From contig BCKC01000008.1 of the NCBI GenBank assembly GCA_001600455.1, positions 2,143,345-2,207,344 of the forward strand: a stretch of 64,000 nt of DNA, given 5' to 3'. Shown here in pieces: positions 11,395 to 23,184 of the stretch. Within the stretch, counting starts at the first letter, position 1. Each line of letters opens with the position of its first letter. The DNA comes from Endocalyx cinctus (lineage: Eukaryota > Ascomycota > Sordariomycetes > Amphisphaeriales > Apiosporaceae). The position numbers and the translations under genes are program-made. A model generated the notes under the pieces. That model was not told the origin of the DNA. It ran no database searches and saw nothing but the letters and a program-made list of their open reading frames with translations.

Positions 11395-12682
11395 TGGTTT
11401 AAGACAATGATGAGGGATTATTACATATATGTAGATCTGTTTAATGTTAGCCTTAGGTCTAGATTCGACGTTGAGGCGTTACGGTGGACTAAGTTGCTCT
11501 TTGCCTTGCGTTTTGAAGTACCGAGGTAGCTGTGGGCATGTTTCAATTTTGGATACCCTCAAATATTGATAATTATCACTCATGCATCACAAATCACGGT
11601 CGCAGTCAAAATGGCACATGTGTTTTTCTTTGATACAGTACATTTGAATTCATAAAGGAAAACTCCGTTTGATTTATGCTAATACTACTACATGAGGCGA
11701 TCATGATCTCTTTTTTGACCTCCACCGATACCATGCTATAACCTGCTTCATATAAGACAGGTCTCACTTCCGTTTCACCCTGAACTCAGACCACACCAAC
11801 GCCAACTATTAGTTTGTGATGTATACTATAGGGAGAGCGCCCGGAGGGCAAACTGCAAGGGAAATAAGCGACGCCCGTGAATGGATTAGATTGAAAATGT
11901 GGAAAAAGAAAAAAAAATCCTTCAATGACCATGAAAGTGAGGAGGGAAGAAAGACAAAAAAGAAAGCAATTTAGAGAGAAACAATGAGGTGGGGAAGAAG
12001 AAAAGATCGCAAGTCATTAATAAATCAGTTTTTTATGATGTTTAAGTGTAAGAGATAGAACAATTGAAGGGAACGCCGTCCACGCCCCCTTCTAGCGATT
12101 GATAATTTCTTTCTTAAATGAAAAACAGGCACTATGAGTTGGAAAATAAAAAACCGAATGCGATAAAGAACAAACTCCTGTCAATTTGCTTTCGAAAAGA
12201 GCAAAATCAACCATGCTTGAAACCCCTTGCCTCCCTTCTTCGTAAAAGGACCTGCCTGCCTCCTCCCGTTATTTTCCTTTCATATTCCCCCCCCCTCTCT
12301 ACGAGGACCAAGGGGGTTTGTAAGAGCATCTGAATGTAAAGAGGGTAAAATAATAATAATAATAATATATATAACGCATCGCAGATATGAGCGAGTGATG
12401 TTGACGGAAAAAAACGATAGGATGTTATTAGGGGTATTTATTAAGGGTTCCTTGTAGTTTCGTAGAATGCATACTTGAATAACGATAAATGAAAGAAAGA
12501 ACGCCGAAATCATCGTGGGGAGCTTTGGGACTGTAATGATAACCATGATGATAATGATGTAAACCACATAACGCAATCGTTTGTACCCCGGTCCGGATAT
12601 CGCATCCGGCTTGAGGGAAATGATAGTAAGTCATGCTTGCTTGCTGTAAGCCGGAAAATTCATAAAAATTTTCCCGTCATTC
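11395..12682. other. Intergenic region
   Basis: Tail-to-tail gap between the membrane gene and the disordered protein. It holds purine-rich DNA (about 11880-12010), an AAT repeat (about 12351-12366) and no supported gene. Confidence 0.5.
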
Positions 12683-13631
12683 TTATTTCTCCTCGCGACA
12701 TCTGACCAGCTCGCACAGGACTCTCATCAAGAGAGCATCTTCCTCCGGCTTCGATATCAGCTCGGCTCCCTGCTGCGCCTCGGCGCCGACGCCGCCGGTG
12801 GGGTTCAAGCGCAGAGTGTTGACGAGCCGAGCCACGCACGTAGCGAGCCCGAATCGCAAATCCCTCAACTTCTGATCCTCTCGTCCACTACTGCCGCTAC
12901 CGACGTTCCCGATACCGCCGCTAGAAGAGGGCCGCTGATTGACGCTGCTGGTGCCGCTGTTGGCGACGGCGGGAACGAGAGCGGTCCTACTAGCAGCCTT
13001 CTTGTTCCCGCGTATCGACTTCATCAGCCCGCCCGACCCAGCGGCGGCGGAGGCCCCGGCCGACGACGACGGTACGACGGGCATGGTAGCCGAAGGGGTC
13101 AGGGCGTTCATGCCCAGAAACTTGGCCGCTTTGTTCGGGATCTGCGTTCCGTCGGTGGAGGCGCGCACGAGCATCAGGGGTTCCTCGGCGTACGGGTCGC
13201 GAGGTCCTCCCGTCTGCTCGGTGGCGTGAATAGGGGCGGTCGATCCGACGCCGACGCCGCCACCACCCCTCGACATCGGACGCGGGACGACGCTCGGCAT
13301 CGGGTCGGAAACGAGCCCGGCCCGCGTGCACAGCGACGTCACGTACGTGTACGCGAGGAGGTGCGCGTACAGCGCGTCGCAGAGGTAATCGGAGCCGCCG
13401 GGGAAGACGTTCTTGATATGGGCCCACTCGGGCTTCCTGGACTCGATCCAGGGCGCGGCCGAGGGCGAGGACGACGAAGGGCCGGCCCCGTCCTCGTTCT
13501 CCAGCAGAAGGTCGTCGAACGCGAACCCTTCCTGCTTGGGCGAGCCGAGGGCCAGGTTATTCCGAGACACCCCCCACCCCGAGCCAACGATGCTCGCGTT
13601 GGCGACGGCCGCGTTGACGGCGCCGGGCGAG

Positions 13632-13663
<32 letters not shown>

Positions 13664-15303
13664 AGGCGGCTGCGCGGGCTGCTTCTTGAACCAGTACGCC
13701 AGCTTGGACGGCTTCGCCGGCTGTTGAGTGGACGAGGAGTACAGGTCGGCTTGCTGCGACGTCGACGTCGTGGCGACGTTGCGTCGGATCTGGTGCATGC
13801 GGCCGCGGATGATCTCGATCGGGACGCTCGAGCAGAGCAGCATGGTGGACGGGAAGTTGGCGACCGAGACGCGCAGGGATTCCATGGTTTCGTGAGGCAG
13901 GGGAGAGTGGTGGAGCTCGGTCGAGAAAGGTTGGTTGCTGGACGCCAACCAGGCCTCGATGTTGACGTTGGAAAGAGCGATCTCGGGGGTCCCGCTTTCC
14001 CGGGGCGAGGGCGATCTTTGGTTAATGCCGGTACCGGCTCTCATCACGTCGTCGTCGTATCCTTCTTCTTCTTCGTCGTCTTCCTCGCCGAGCCCGGAAT
14101 CCGAGGATAATCTGCTCATCATGTCGTCGTCCATTATCTTTCCGACTCCGAGGTTACGAATCGACCTAGGGGACGGAAGCGCGGAAGCGACGGTTATAGT
14201 AGAATGATTGAAGCTGCTTTTCAGGCTCGGAGCTGCTTTCTTCTTCGAACGGGGTTTACTTGACGTATTTGAAGTTGAGTTCGGTTGTGCGGGCGGTGAG
14301 CGGGTAGGAGGGGGAGGATGAGGTTGTAATAACCCAGACGATGGTGGGATATCTTTGTGTCGTAATGAAGAACGACGTGTGGGGAAGTCGGTCGGACCAG
14401 CGTAGCGTTTCTCAAACCCTTCTGGCGTCGGAATGCCCAGTTCATTGAGCAGTTGCTGATTGGTGCTAATGTTTGTGTTGGAAAATGGATCTCTAAACGA
14501 AATTGGCAGGTTTGGCCGAGCGACGCGGGAATTCAGCGACTTGCTTCTCAGGTCACCCATCTCACCCGTCTGGGGAGGGACCGCCTGTTTGGGAGATACC
14601 GGTAACGACGAAGTACCCGATAATTCGAATTCGGCAATACTCGACCTGCGTTTAGATGGTTTAGATGTAGTATCGGGCGACAAAATGACGCTATTTCTCT
14701 CGAAATCGAAATCCATCCAGCTCTTACTCGCCGTCTTCCGGTTATACGAAAGCTTATTTTTCTGCTTTATCGTGGGCGACAACGCGGCAGATTTTATAGA
14801 AAAGGTGGGGGATATTTGTCTTTCAGAGCCAACCGACGTAGGTGCGGTCCCGATCGACTCGTCTTTTTCTCGATATTTTGGTGATGGTGCGGGTTCGAGT
14901 CTTCCTTTCGCGCTTTCGCTATCACTGTCCGAGCTGTCCGAATCGGATTCACCGTTTTTGGACCAATCCTGATTTATTGTGATTGTAAGGTTTCGTGCGT
15001 ATTTCTTATCGAGGGTTTGCAATGACCTTGCTCGGTTAATAGATAAGTCATCGTTAAGATGGGATGAAAACATCGGTGCCACAGAGCTATCCAACATTGA
15101 GTAGTGCCTCTTGCTTCCGTCGTCTGCTAAGGCGGGTGCCGGCGCACCAGCGGTCAAATGTTTGGAGGCGAAGACTTTACTTGACCGCTCCAAATCCACC
15201 GCTAGCATCTCTGGTAGATTGCAGAACATGTCGTCCATGAGGGGTTCCATATTTTCCATCATCTTGTGCAGATCGAATTGGTAAGAGCCTGTGCTATCGT
15301 GTA
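12683..15303 (-). CDS. Large, mostly disordered protein with polyQ tract, unknown function
   Basis: A single long exon of about 870 codons ends at 12683. The 5' end is uncertain. The frame stays open to about 15325 but without an ATG; the first in-frame ATG is at 15259. A good acceptor (TTTGCAG ending at 15304) suggests an upstream exon I could not find. The N-terminal part looks ordered (FDLHKMMENMEP, MDDMFCNLPEML). The long middle is Ser/Pro-rich with an acidic run. A polyQ tract is encoded by near-pure CAG (13634-13661, seen as TGC on the plus strand). The C-terminal third has conserved-looking helices, including YLCDALYAHLLAYTYV and the last 60 residues. Antisense open frames here are shadows of high GC. 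Family not recognised; a regulatory or scaffold role would be a guess. Confidence 0.7.
13634..13661 (-). repeat. CAG trinucleotide repeat encoding polyQ
   Basis: About nine uninterrupted TGC units on the plus strand read as CAG on the coding strand and give a glutamine run inside the disordered protein. Pure CAG runs are prone to length change, so the allele may vary between strains. Confidence 0.8.
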
Positions 15304-18209
15304 CTGCAAAGAGCCCATTCACCAAACAACGCTCTCTCTAGCTTTCATCAGTCGTGGTCCGTGTCTCTGTCCCCAATCCGCAATTAGGAGTAATTTTCTC
15401 TATCGAAGAAATTAGTGAAATCGAGATTCCGTTTGCCTTATTCGTACAAATCGTAGCTTCTTCGTCTCCTCTGTGTCATCTGGACAAGAGTTTGGAGGAC
15501 AAGACGGGGACGTTGAGATTACACGACATGTAAAAGATATTATTCCGAGCAGGGAGAACTGGAATTAGTATTAAAAATCATAGATAAACGACCAGGTAAA
15601 AAATCCTCTAACAAGGGGTCCGATATCCCATGGGTAAAAAGGGTCCCAGTCTCCAAGTATACTAGACAAGGTAGCTCCACAGGAAGCTCTGAAGAGAGGA
15701 ACCTGATGGATACCGAACGTTATTAAACATGAGAAGCTTGTTCAGGGGCAGGGTTTCTTAAGGGAGAAGAGGACCCAAGCCGTCAGGGAGGACAGACTCT
15801 GTCCGACAGAGTATGCAGAGCTCAAGCCAAATTACCCCAACAAAGACGTCACACCTCCCTCGTTATATTTACGGAGGAGCGAAAAACAAAATATTGATGA
15901 GACATGTACGACAGCCTCAAAATTGGTAAATACATTAGATACCTTACCCTTTCTTTTTCTTTCTTCTTTTACTCAGACTAATGGGATAGATAGTAGAACA
16001 AAGACAAAATGCAGCGAAAACCCAAGTCAAAGCTATTATTATTATTATTGTTTTCGTAATAACAGCTCGCCGCCAAGAGATCTACACCAGGGTAATATCG
16101 CCCATAATGTCGCAGACTCGCTATCACAAGGGGATAATTTTGATTGCGGCGACAACAAATCATGGTACTTGGGTGGTATGCCAATGGCTCTGACCCTGGA
16201 CGATGTAACCTTGCCATCATTCTGGAAATTACCGGCGGTATGTTTTTTTTTTTTTCGTACTTGCATTGCATCTCGTAGCGAGGCAGGATGCAGCAGGCCT
16301 CTCGTCTATTTTTTACTTTTATTTTTTTTTTCTCTTTCTCTCTTTTCTTTTTATCGTTAGACCGTTATAATAGCGCTACTTTATAAGGGTATATACTCCG
16401 TACATAGTACACAGACTACTGCGCTATGTCGCTACTATGTAGGTACACCCACAGGTCTGGGTCTGGCTACACTTTGACATCTCGATATGATCTAGCTGCA
16501 TCACACATATGACACATTGATACCCTAGGTATGAAAGAAGAAGGAAAAAGCAAAGAGAATCGGAGAAATAGTTTGATGGTACGTGCATGACGGACGTGGG
16601 GAGCTGGGTGTGGCTAGTTATGATAGATCAGACATAAACTACTGTATTATGTATTACTTTGTGGGTATCAATATAGCCGCACCAGCTGAAGGAGTCATAT
16701 CTCTTTCTCTCCCTTATATATACACGCATGCATACTATGTACATATACTGTAGTATAGCGTATAGTATATTATAGATGACGATGTTCGGTAGATGTATCA
16801 TGTTACGCAATAATAAAAGAAAGAAAATCCAAAAATCCAAAGCCGAGACGGATACAATGACTAGAGTTAAGACACCGCAAGCGGGCGGCCACGTTGTGCC
16901 AGGGTTATTTAGTGTACTATGTACGTGTAAGTGTCAGTGTAGCGTATGAAAAGAATCCGAAAAGCAGACCTAAAACACCCGATAAATGGCTATACATGAG
17001 GATATACACGTACATATATAAAACTAGAAATACACTACCGTGGACTTTGTCTTACCTAGTTACACTGGCCGTAAGGTGTATCCCCGGCGTAACGAACTAC
17101 TGGTCTGATATCTTTCCCGTATGCTACAGTAGAAGCCGCTTTTCCACGCAGACTAATAGGGGGCGCAGTACGTAGCCGTTGATAATGCATTGACGAACAA
17201 AAATAGTGAAGTTGCCTAAGTAGGTAGGTCAGAACATACCGTTTAAGGGTCCATAGTATGCTAAGAAAAATAAGAAGACTAATTAATATAGTATACGAAG
17301 TGTTTACATATACTATGAAATGAAGCTACATACGTAGTAGCATACTCCGTATATAGTGTATAGAAGAAGTTTCGAGAGTTGGAGGGTATGAAATACAGTA
17401 CATTCAAAGATATCTACTCCGTAATATACCCTATACTGTGCGTATTTGTTTTTGGTTTTTTGTCTTCTTTTTTTTTCATTTTTTAATACTTGAAATTCAA
17501 GACGCCAACGGACGCTAGAAAAAGGAATTCCGTTAATGACGCGATAAAAAACAGCCAAAGATCAGCTAGGACTAAATTCACAACTGCGTCATTGATGGAT
17601 GACTTAATCTGTCTCTGTGATTATATACATCCATGGATAGTAAATACTATGTACACTACATATGATTCTGGAGAAGTGCCAATCTATGCAATCCGACAAT
17701 TAACCTTGGTATCCATATCCAGTCACCAGTATCCATGGATACAATAGTGTACTAAAACTAGTGGGGCCAGTTTACCCCTAAAGCAAACATCAGATTACGA
17801 TTTTCTTAGAGTACCATCCACAAGGAGACTCAAAACAATTAATTTATATACATAATACACATATATACCTCAAGTCACCTACATACCTACCTAAGGTATA
17901 TATATACATACAAACCTATAAGTAGTGTGTATATGGATACCAGTACAGATACTTAGGTACTAAGTAATTAGGAGACTCATTGTCGGCCGTATTTAGTAAA
18001 CCAGTGGTTTGTAAGTACGCTAAGATACACTAAACTTTTTAACTAATCAGCTAATATCACTACATCACATTTACAGCGCATACAGTACTGACAGTACCTA
18101 GGTATATGTAGGTACTAGTATACATATAGTAATCACCTACGGAGCTACGTAGGGCACGGATAGGACACGGACTGTTTATGTTAGTGTACTCACAAAGCGC
18201 TGTTGCATA

Positions 18210-18305
18210 CCTATCAGCCTACCTGCTACCTGCTACCTGCTACCTGCTACCTGCTACCTGCTACCTGTACCTACATATACGCAGTAAGTCCGGTAGGCTG
18301 ATAGG
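18210..18305. repeat. 14-bp inverted repeat enclosing a minisatellite
   Basis: CCTATCAGCCTACC at 18210-18223 is the exact reverse complement of 18292-18305. The first arm overlaps the start of the 7-bp tandem repeat. The arms could form a stem or be the ends of a very small non-autonomous element. No target-site duplication was confirmed. Confidence 0.6.
18219..18267. repeat. Minisatellite (CTACCTG)x7
   Basis: Seven perfect tandem copies of the 7-mer CTACCTG. It lies about 330 bp upstream of the ipi3 start. Confidence 0.95.
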
Positions 18306-18593
18306 CCTAGTAGGTACCTAGCTTCTTTACTTTCAGTTAGCGTAGAACTTAACCTAGCAAATCATAGCTCATATCTCATATCTCATCTACTGTACTCCAT
18401 ACATACCAATTGATTCGGGGCCCATTGAAAAAAAAAAAAGAAAAAAAAAGTGACTATGGATTATTCTAACTAAACTCTTTGAGCTGATCACAGCTTCATG
18501 AAGATTTTTTTTACCCTTCGAGGAGATTAGTCCACTTTCTATATCAAATTACTCTACGAGTAATATATACAAAAATAAAAAAGAAAAGGAAAA

Positions 18594-20036
18594 ATGTTGA
18601 CGGAAAGTTATTACGTCTCTATCTCTGGACCACCGCTAGTAAATAATACGGCAATCTCTAAAGATGCCGGGATATACGAACATGTCCTTCACCCAAGTCA
18701 CGCCACCTCGGCCGTCCTCAAGAAAAGCTCGGTTCCTACCAAATGTCTGGCCGTGAGCCCCACTCACGTCTTCGCCGCTCAGGAAGATAAGTCCACCGTG
18801 CACGTGTATTCGAGGACAAAAGGAAACCAGGAGGCTTTGGTCAGATTCCCGGAACGTATCCGAAGCATCGCCCTATTAGACGACGTGCTTATTTTAGGTA
18901 CCCAGGAAGGTAGGCTCATTATCTGGGAGGTATGTTTTTTTTTTTTTTTTTTTTTCTTATCAACTCTTATCAATATCACATCACATCCCATCACATCACA
19001 TCATCCTAGAAGAGAAAGAGAGGAAAAGTAAGAAACTGACAACTAATCATAGATCTGCACTGGTCGACAAGTGACTACGCCGGCTTGCCACGTTCAAGCG
19101 GTCTCCTGCATTGCCGTTACCCCGTTCCATCTGGTCACAGGATCCGATGACGCGAACATTCATGTGTGGTCACTATCTCGTTTACTGGAACGAGACTCGA
19201 CCATCGAGCATGAACCTCAGGACACCCTGACCAATCACCGAGCTGCTATCACCCATCTCGTCGCTAGCCAAAGTCTGAACCCCGATACAAACATCTGCGT
19301 ATCGGCGAGCAAAGACAAGTCCTGCATAATCTGGAACTATCAACGCGGTACGGCTCTGCGCACCATCTTGTTCCCCAGCGCCCCCCTCTGCCTTTCGCTT
19401 GATCCTTGCGCCCGCGCCTTCTACGTCTCGTCCGAGGATGGTTCGCTCTTCGCCGTCGAACTGTTTGCCGAGAAGGCGCTTCTAGGTCCCCAAAACTCGG
19501 AGGAGAGCTCGACGGCGGTACAAGTCTCCTCGGCGTTTGCTGCGGCACCCCAAGAAACCGGCCCGGCCGCGTGCTTAGGTCTGAACTACGATGGCACAAT
19601 CCTCTTATCAGGTCATCCGCGGGGTCAGATCCTGCGATGGGACCTTAGCAGTCGCACAGATTCCACGGAGCTGGCAAACCTCAACGCTTCCGTCACAAAT
19701 ATAGAATTCGTCTCACCCTTACCATCTTCCCGACCCACTAAATCGGTCACGGTTGTTAACCCTTTTCTGGGCAGTCGAAGTTACAACTTCACTTCTCAGC
19801 TCGAATCGGACATGGTGGACGAGTCGAGATTTAACAAATCGCTTCATTCGAACGGGGTGCCCAAAGACGTCCTAGAGGAAGCTATACTCGCATTCCAGGA
19901 GCCGGCCGGAAACCATATCGGCGACCAGGAATTGCAGAGGGAGAACGAGGGGTTGTGGGAGGCCATTAACGAACAGCGAGCTCTTCATAAGGAATTACTA
20001 CAGCGATATCTCGAATCGAAGCAAGCTAGCGCGTGA
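18594..20036 (+). CDS. ipi3: Pre-rRNA-processing WD40 protein Ipi3
   Basis: Two exons: 18594-18929 and 19053-20036 (439 aa). The intron has a GTATGT donor followed at once by a long T run, a CACATC repeat, an AACTAAT branch site and a TAG acceptor; the join gives LIIWE-ICTGRQV. WD40-type blades are visible, for example around GTQEGRLIIWE, LVTGSDDANIHVW, CVSASKDKSCIIWN and LSGHPRGQILRWD. The C-terminal ~50 residues look helical and coiled-coil-like, with LQRENEGLWEAINEQ. Family knowledge: Ipi3 with Rix1 and Ipi1 forms the Rix1 complex needed for ITS2 processing and pre-60S maturation in the nucleus. It is somewhat shorter than the yeast protein. The assignment rests on overall resemblance and the C-terminal segment. 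Confidence 0.9.
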
Positions 20037-22520
20037 CGAATCAACGCGGTACGACTACGACTACGCAAACCCAAACACTCGTCTCACTACGGCGTACTAA
20101 ACGGCCATGAGCACTCAAATCAAAAAGGTACAAGGACTGACCTCCAAGCGAATCCCGAGGCCAAGGCAAATAATTCAGGCGAATATGGACACTTTTATTC
20201 GCTCACCTGCAAATCCCCCCCTTCCTTCCCTGAACGATTTGCAGAGAAGGATTGATTGGCAGTAGGGGTACCGTCTTCCTCCCTTCTTGGCGAGGCTGCC
20301 AGTTGGTTTTTGTTTTATTTATTTTTATAGATACCACGTTAGACCGACACATCCGAGGGTTGAAGGAATTTTTACCCCCCGCACCCTCCCATGATCGGCG
20401 TTTCCGTTTTTACCCTTTTTTTTTTTTTTTTTTTGCATTTCTTTGGTACACTCGAGATGTCGAGGTGCGGTGTATTCAACGCCAAGATATTGTACAAAGC
20501 CTACAGAAAGTGCAACTCTGGGAGATGGAGGGGTGACAACAAATAAAAACGACGTTCTTGATCTCATAAGCATTCTTACTTTATTCTTCGCCCCCATTTT
20601 CTTACCTGGGGACATCCTTTCTAAGACGATTCTGAGACTTGGAAAAATAAGTAGTAGTGTATAATAAATACCGTTTAGTCTGAAAATAGGAAAGGAGGTC
20701 TTACGCCAACCACACATGATTACGGAACTTTTTTTTTTCCTTCGAAAAAAAAAAAAAAGTGATATGCATAGTGCATAGTCAGATATACGTTATAGAAGCA
20801 ATGGAGGGTGGATGGTTTGTTTCAAAAAAAAAAAAAAAAAAGAAAGAAAGAAAAAAACAATCTGACGAACTGGAATCTGTTCCGAGATAATAATAACAAA
20901 AAAAAAGTATATCTCCTTCGGTGACGCTTCCGAATGGCTTGACTTAGCGCAACTCGACTGGTCAGATATCATGACAGACATGCTTTTACCGGTCGTGGCG
21001 CTCGCTTGTTTTCCCTTTCCCTCCCCCCCTTGTTCTTTTTTTTTTTTTGGATTCAAATATATCACGAACTTCTCGGTTTCCGATGAACCCCTCCCCCCTT
21101 ATTCCTAGTCGCGGAAAATTTGAACGTCGTTGGTTTTTTTTTTTTTTTTCTCTTGGGGACGAATGCACGTAAGCGCGTCCAAAAAGCGTCGTTGCTTATC
21201 TACCTTGAATGATGTGTTGTTGGTCATGCCTATTTATTTATTTTTACTAATATAGGATGACCAAAAAAAAAAAAAAAAGAAGAGAAATTTCCTCACATGT
21301 CTTGGTTCTAGCCTCGTTAAATCTCTCTTAACTCAAGCAAAAAAAAAAAAAAAAAAAAAAAAACAATCTAACCCGTCCATTTTACCCAAAATAAGAAGCG
21401 GCTATTCCAGGTTTTATTATCGTTTGTGTGTGTGGCATATCCTAGTTCCGCGCGTCGTGCAGAGAGTTCCATGCATGTCTTGAACGAGGGATGGGATGCG
21501 TATTAGTCGGTTTGGATTCTGATGATATTACACCGGCCGCTCCTCGTCAGACATTGTTATGCGTGTATGTATATATATATATAGCAATCCCAAAAATAAA
21601 TAATAAATAAATGTACTTTATATGGAAGAAAAAACATTCCTATAGGAATTCGAGGGTAGTATCGTGAATACGGAGTAAGTAAACCTGTGGACCGTAAAGG
21701 AAAGAAAGACAAGAAAATAGGGGGGGACGAGGGAAGGTAGTAGTACGAACTTCAACCAGAGCGTAAGGCTAGTAGGGTGTATCAATACACCATCAATAGC
21801 ATATTATTTGAATTGAATAAATGGTGTGGTTAGCCTTTTTGTAACGTCTCTTCAATTTTCAATAATACAAGAGATATATATAGTATACCATTTTTTTTTT
21901 TTTTTGGTTTCCCTTTTTTTCCTATTCCGGGTTCGTAATATCAAAATTACAAATTCCACCAAAAAAAAAGGAACATATGTGGTGTAGTACTCGGCAGTTG
22001 TAAGTTACCGAAAAAGAAAATGAGGTTTTCGATTTTCCTGTCCAGGTTAAACAAAAATCATCGCACGTAAGAAAGGAGGCTTCAAAGGGGGTTTCTGCTT
22101 CTTTCTCCCTTCTATAATATTATTTCTGTTCTGAGCCCCTTTCCGTCCGCCTTCCCTGTAACGAGCGTTAACACATGATGAGTAGTAGAAGGAGTAGCCC
22201 CCTTTCATTCATCCTCTCTTTCTGCTTTTACAGTCTTCGTCTCGGGCCTCTCTCTCTCCCCCTATGTAGACAACTGATTTCGATCCCATCTTTTTTGATA
22301 TATGCTCACCATCTATTCAAACTCGAATCTTCTCTCGTCACCATCTTCTTCTACATGCAAATTTCCTCGAGATCTCGCGGGAAAAAACGATTTCCCCTCC
22401 GTTCTTCTTCATCTCGTGAGAGATATAACAGGTAGTTAAAATAATAAAAGCGAAAGTTCTAGAAAGAGAAGAAGAAAAAAAGGAGGAAAAAAAAAACAAT
22501 ATGAGAAAAAAAGGGGTTCT
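20037..22520. other. Intergenic region dense in A/T homopolymers
   Basis: Tail-to-tail gap between ipi3 and rsr1. At least eight A or T runs of 12-25 nt occur between about 20418 and 21910, including a run of about 24 A near 21340. One TACGGAGTA lies at 21669. AT-rich 3' ends and terminators are expected here. No gene seen. Confidence 0.5.
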
Positions 22521-23134
22521 TCATAGAATGACACATCTAGGTCGATCACGATCTGGACCATCCCTCCCTCTCTCTCTCTCCCTTTCCCTCTCTCTCTCCT
22601 TCTCTTTCCGTCTTCTGCGTTTCCTATAATAAGATATCGAGTAGGGGTCAAATATTTCTTCTTCTTCGCGATCCAAGTCCCCCGCGTCGTCTCTCCGAAG
22701 CATCTGCCGACACAAGTCGATAAAAACCTCGTCGACATTTGCTATTCACTTATCAGTTCACGTGACTTTTTTCTTTTTGTGAAAGAAAAGAAGGAAAAAG
22801 ACAAGATACAAGATACTAACTTTTATTTCGAGCGCTTGATTCGTAATAAGGAACGCCCCAGCTTTGGGAGATGGCGAACCCTTTCTTGCGAGGTACCTCT
22901 CTGTGCTCTTCGAGGTCGGCCTTATTGCCGCAGATGACTATAGGCACGTTCTCGTCATCTTTTATGCGAACGATCTCGTCGCGGAGACCAGCCAGCTCCG
23001 TCAGCGACGAGGGTGAGTCGATGCTAAAAACTAGGAGGAACCCTTGACCTGTCTTCATGTAAAGATCTCGCATGGCGACTATGACATCATCACATATATT
23101 AGTCCAACTAAGATACATAATTTGCCTTAAATAG

Positions 23135-23184
<50 letters not shown>

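Larger units (their letters stand above)
15326..18593. other. Gene-free region with short repeats
   Basis: Shared upstream region of the disordered protein (-) and ipi3 (+). AT-rich, with three exact copies of TACTCCGTA (16394, 17343, 17415), many TACCTA/TAGGTA words at 17870-18320, and the minisatellite in an inverted repeat at 18210-18305. ORFs here (for example 15923-16360) are low-complexity. No gene supported. Confidence 0.5.

Noticed and set aside
13226..14110. 294-codon plus-strand frame with long Leu and Phe runs
   Set aside because: Shadow of the minus-strand disordered protein; the Leu run is the antisense reading of the CAG tract.
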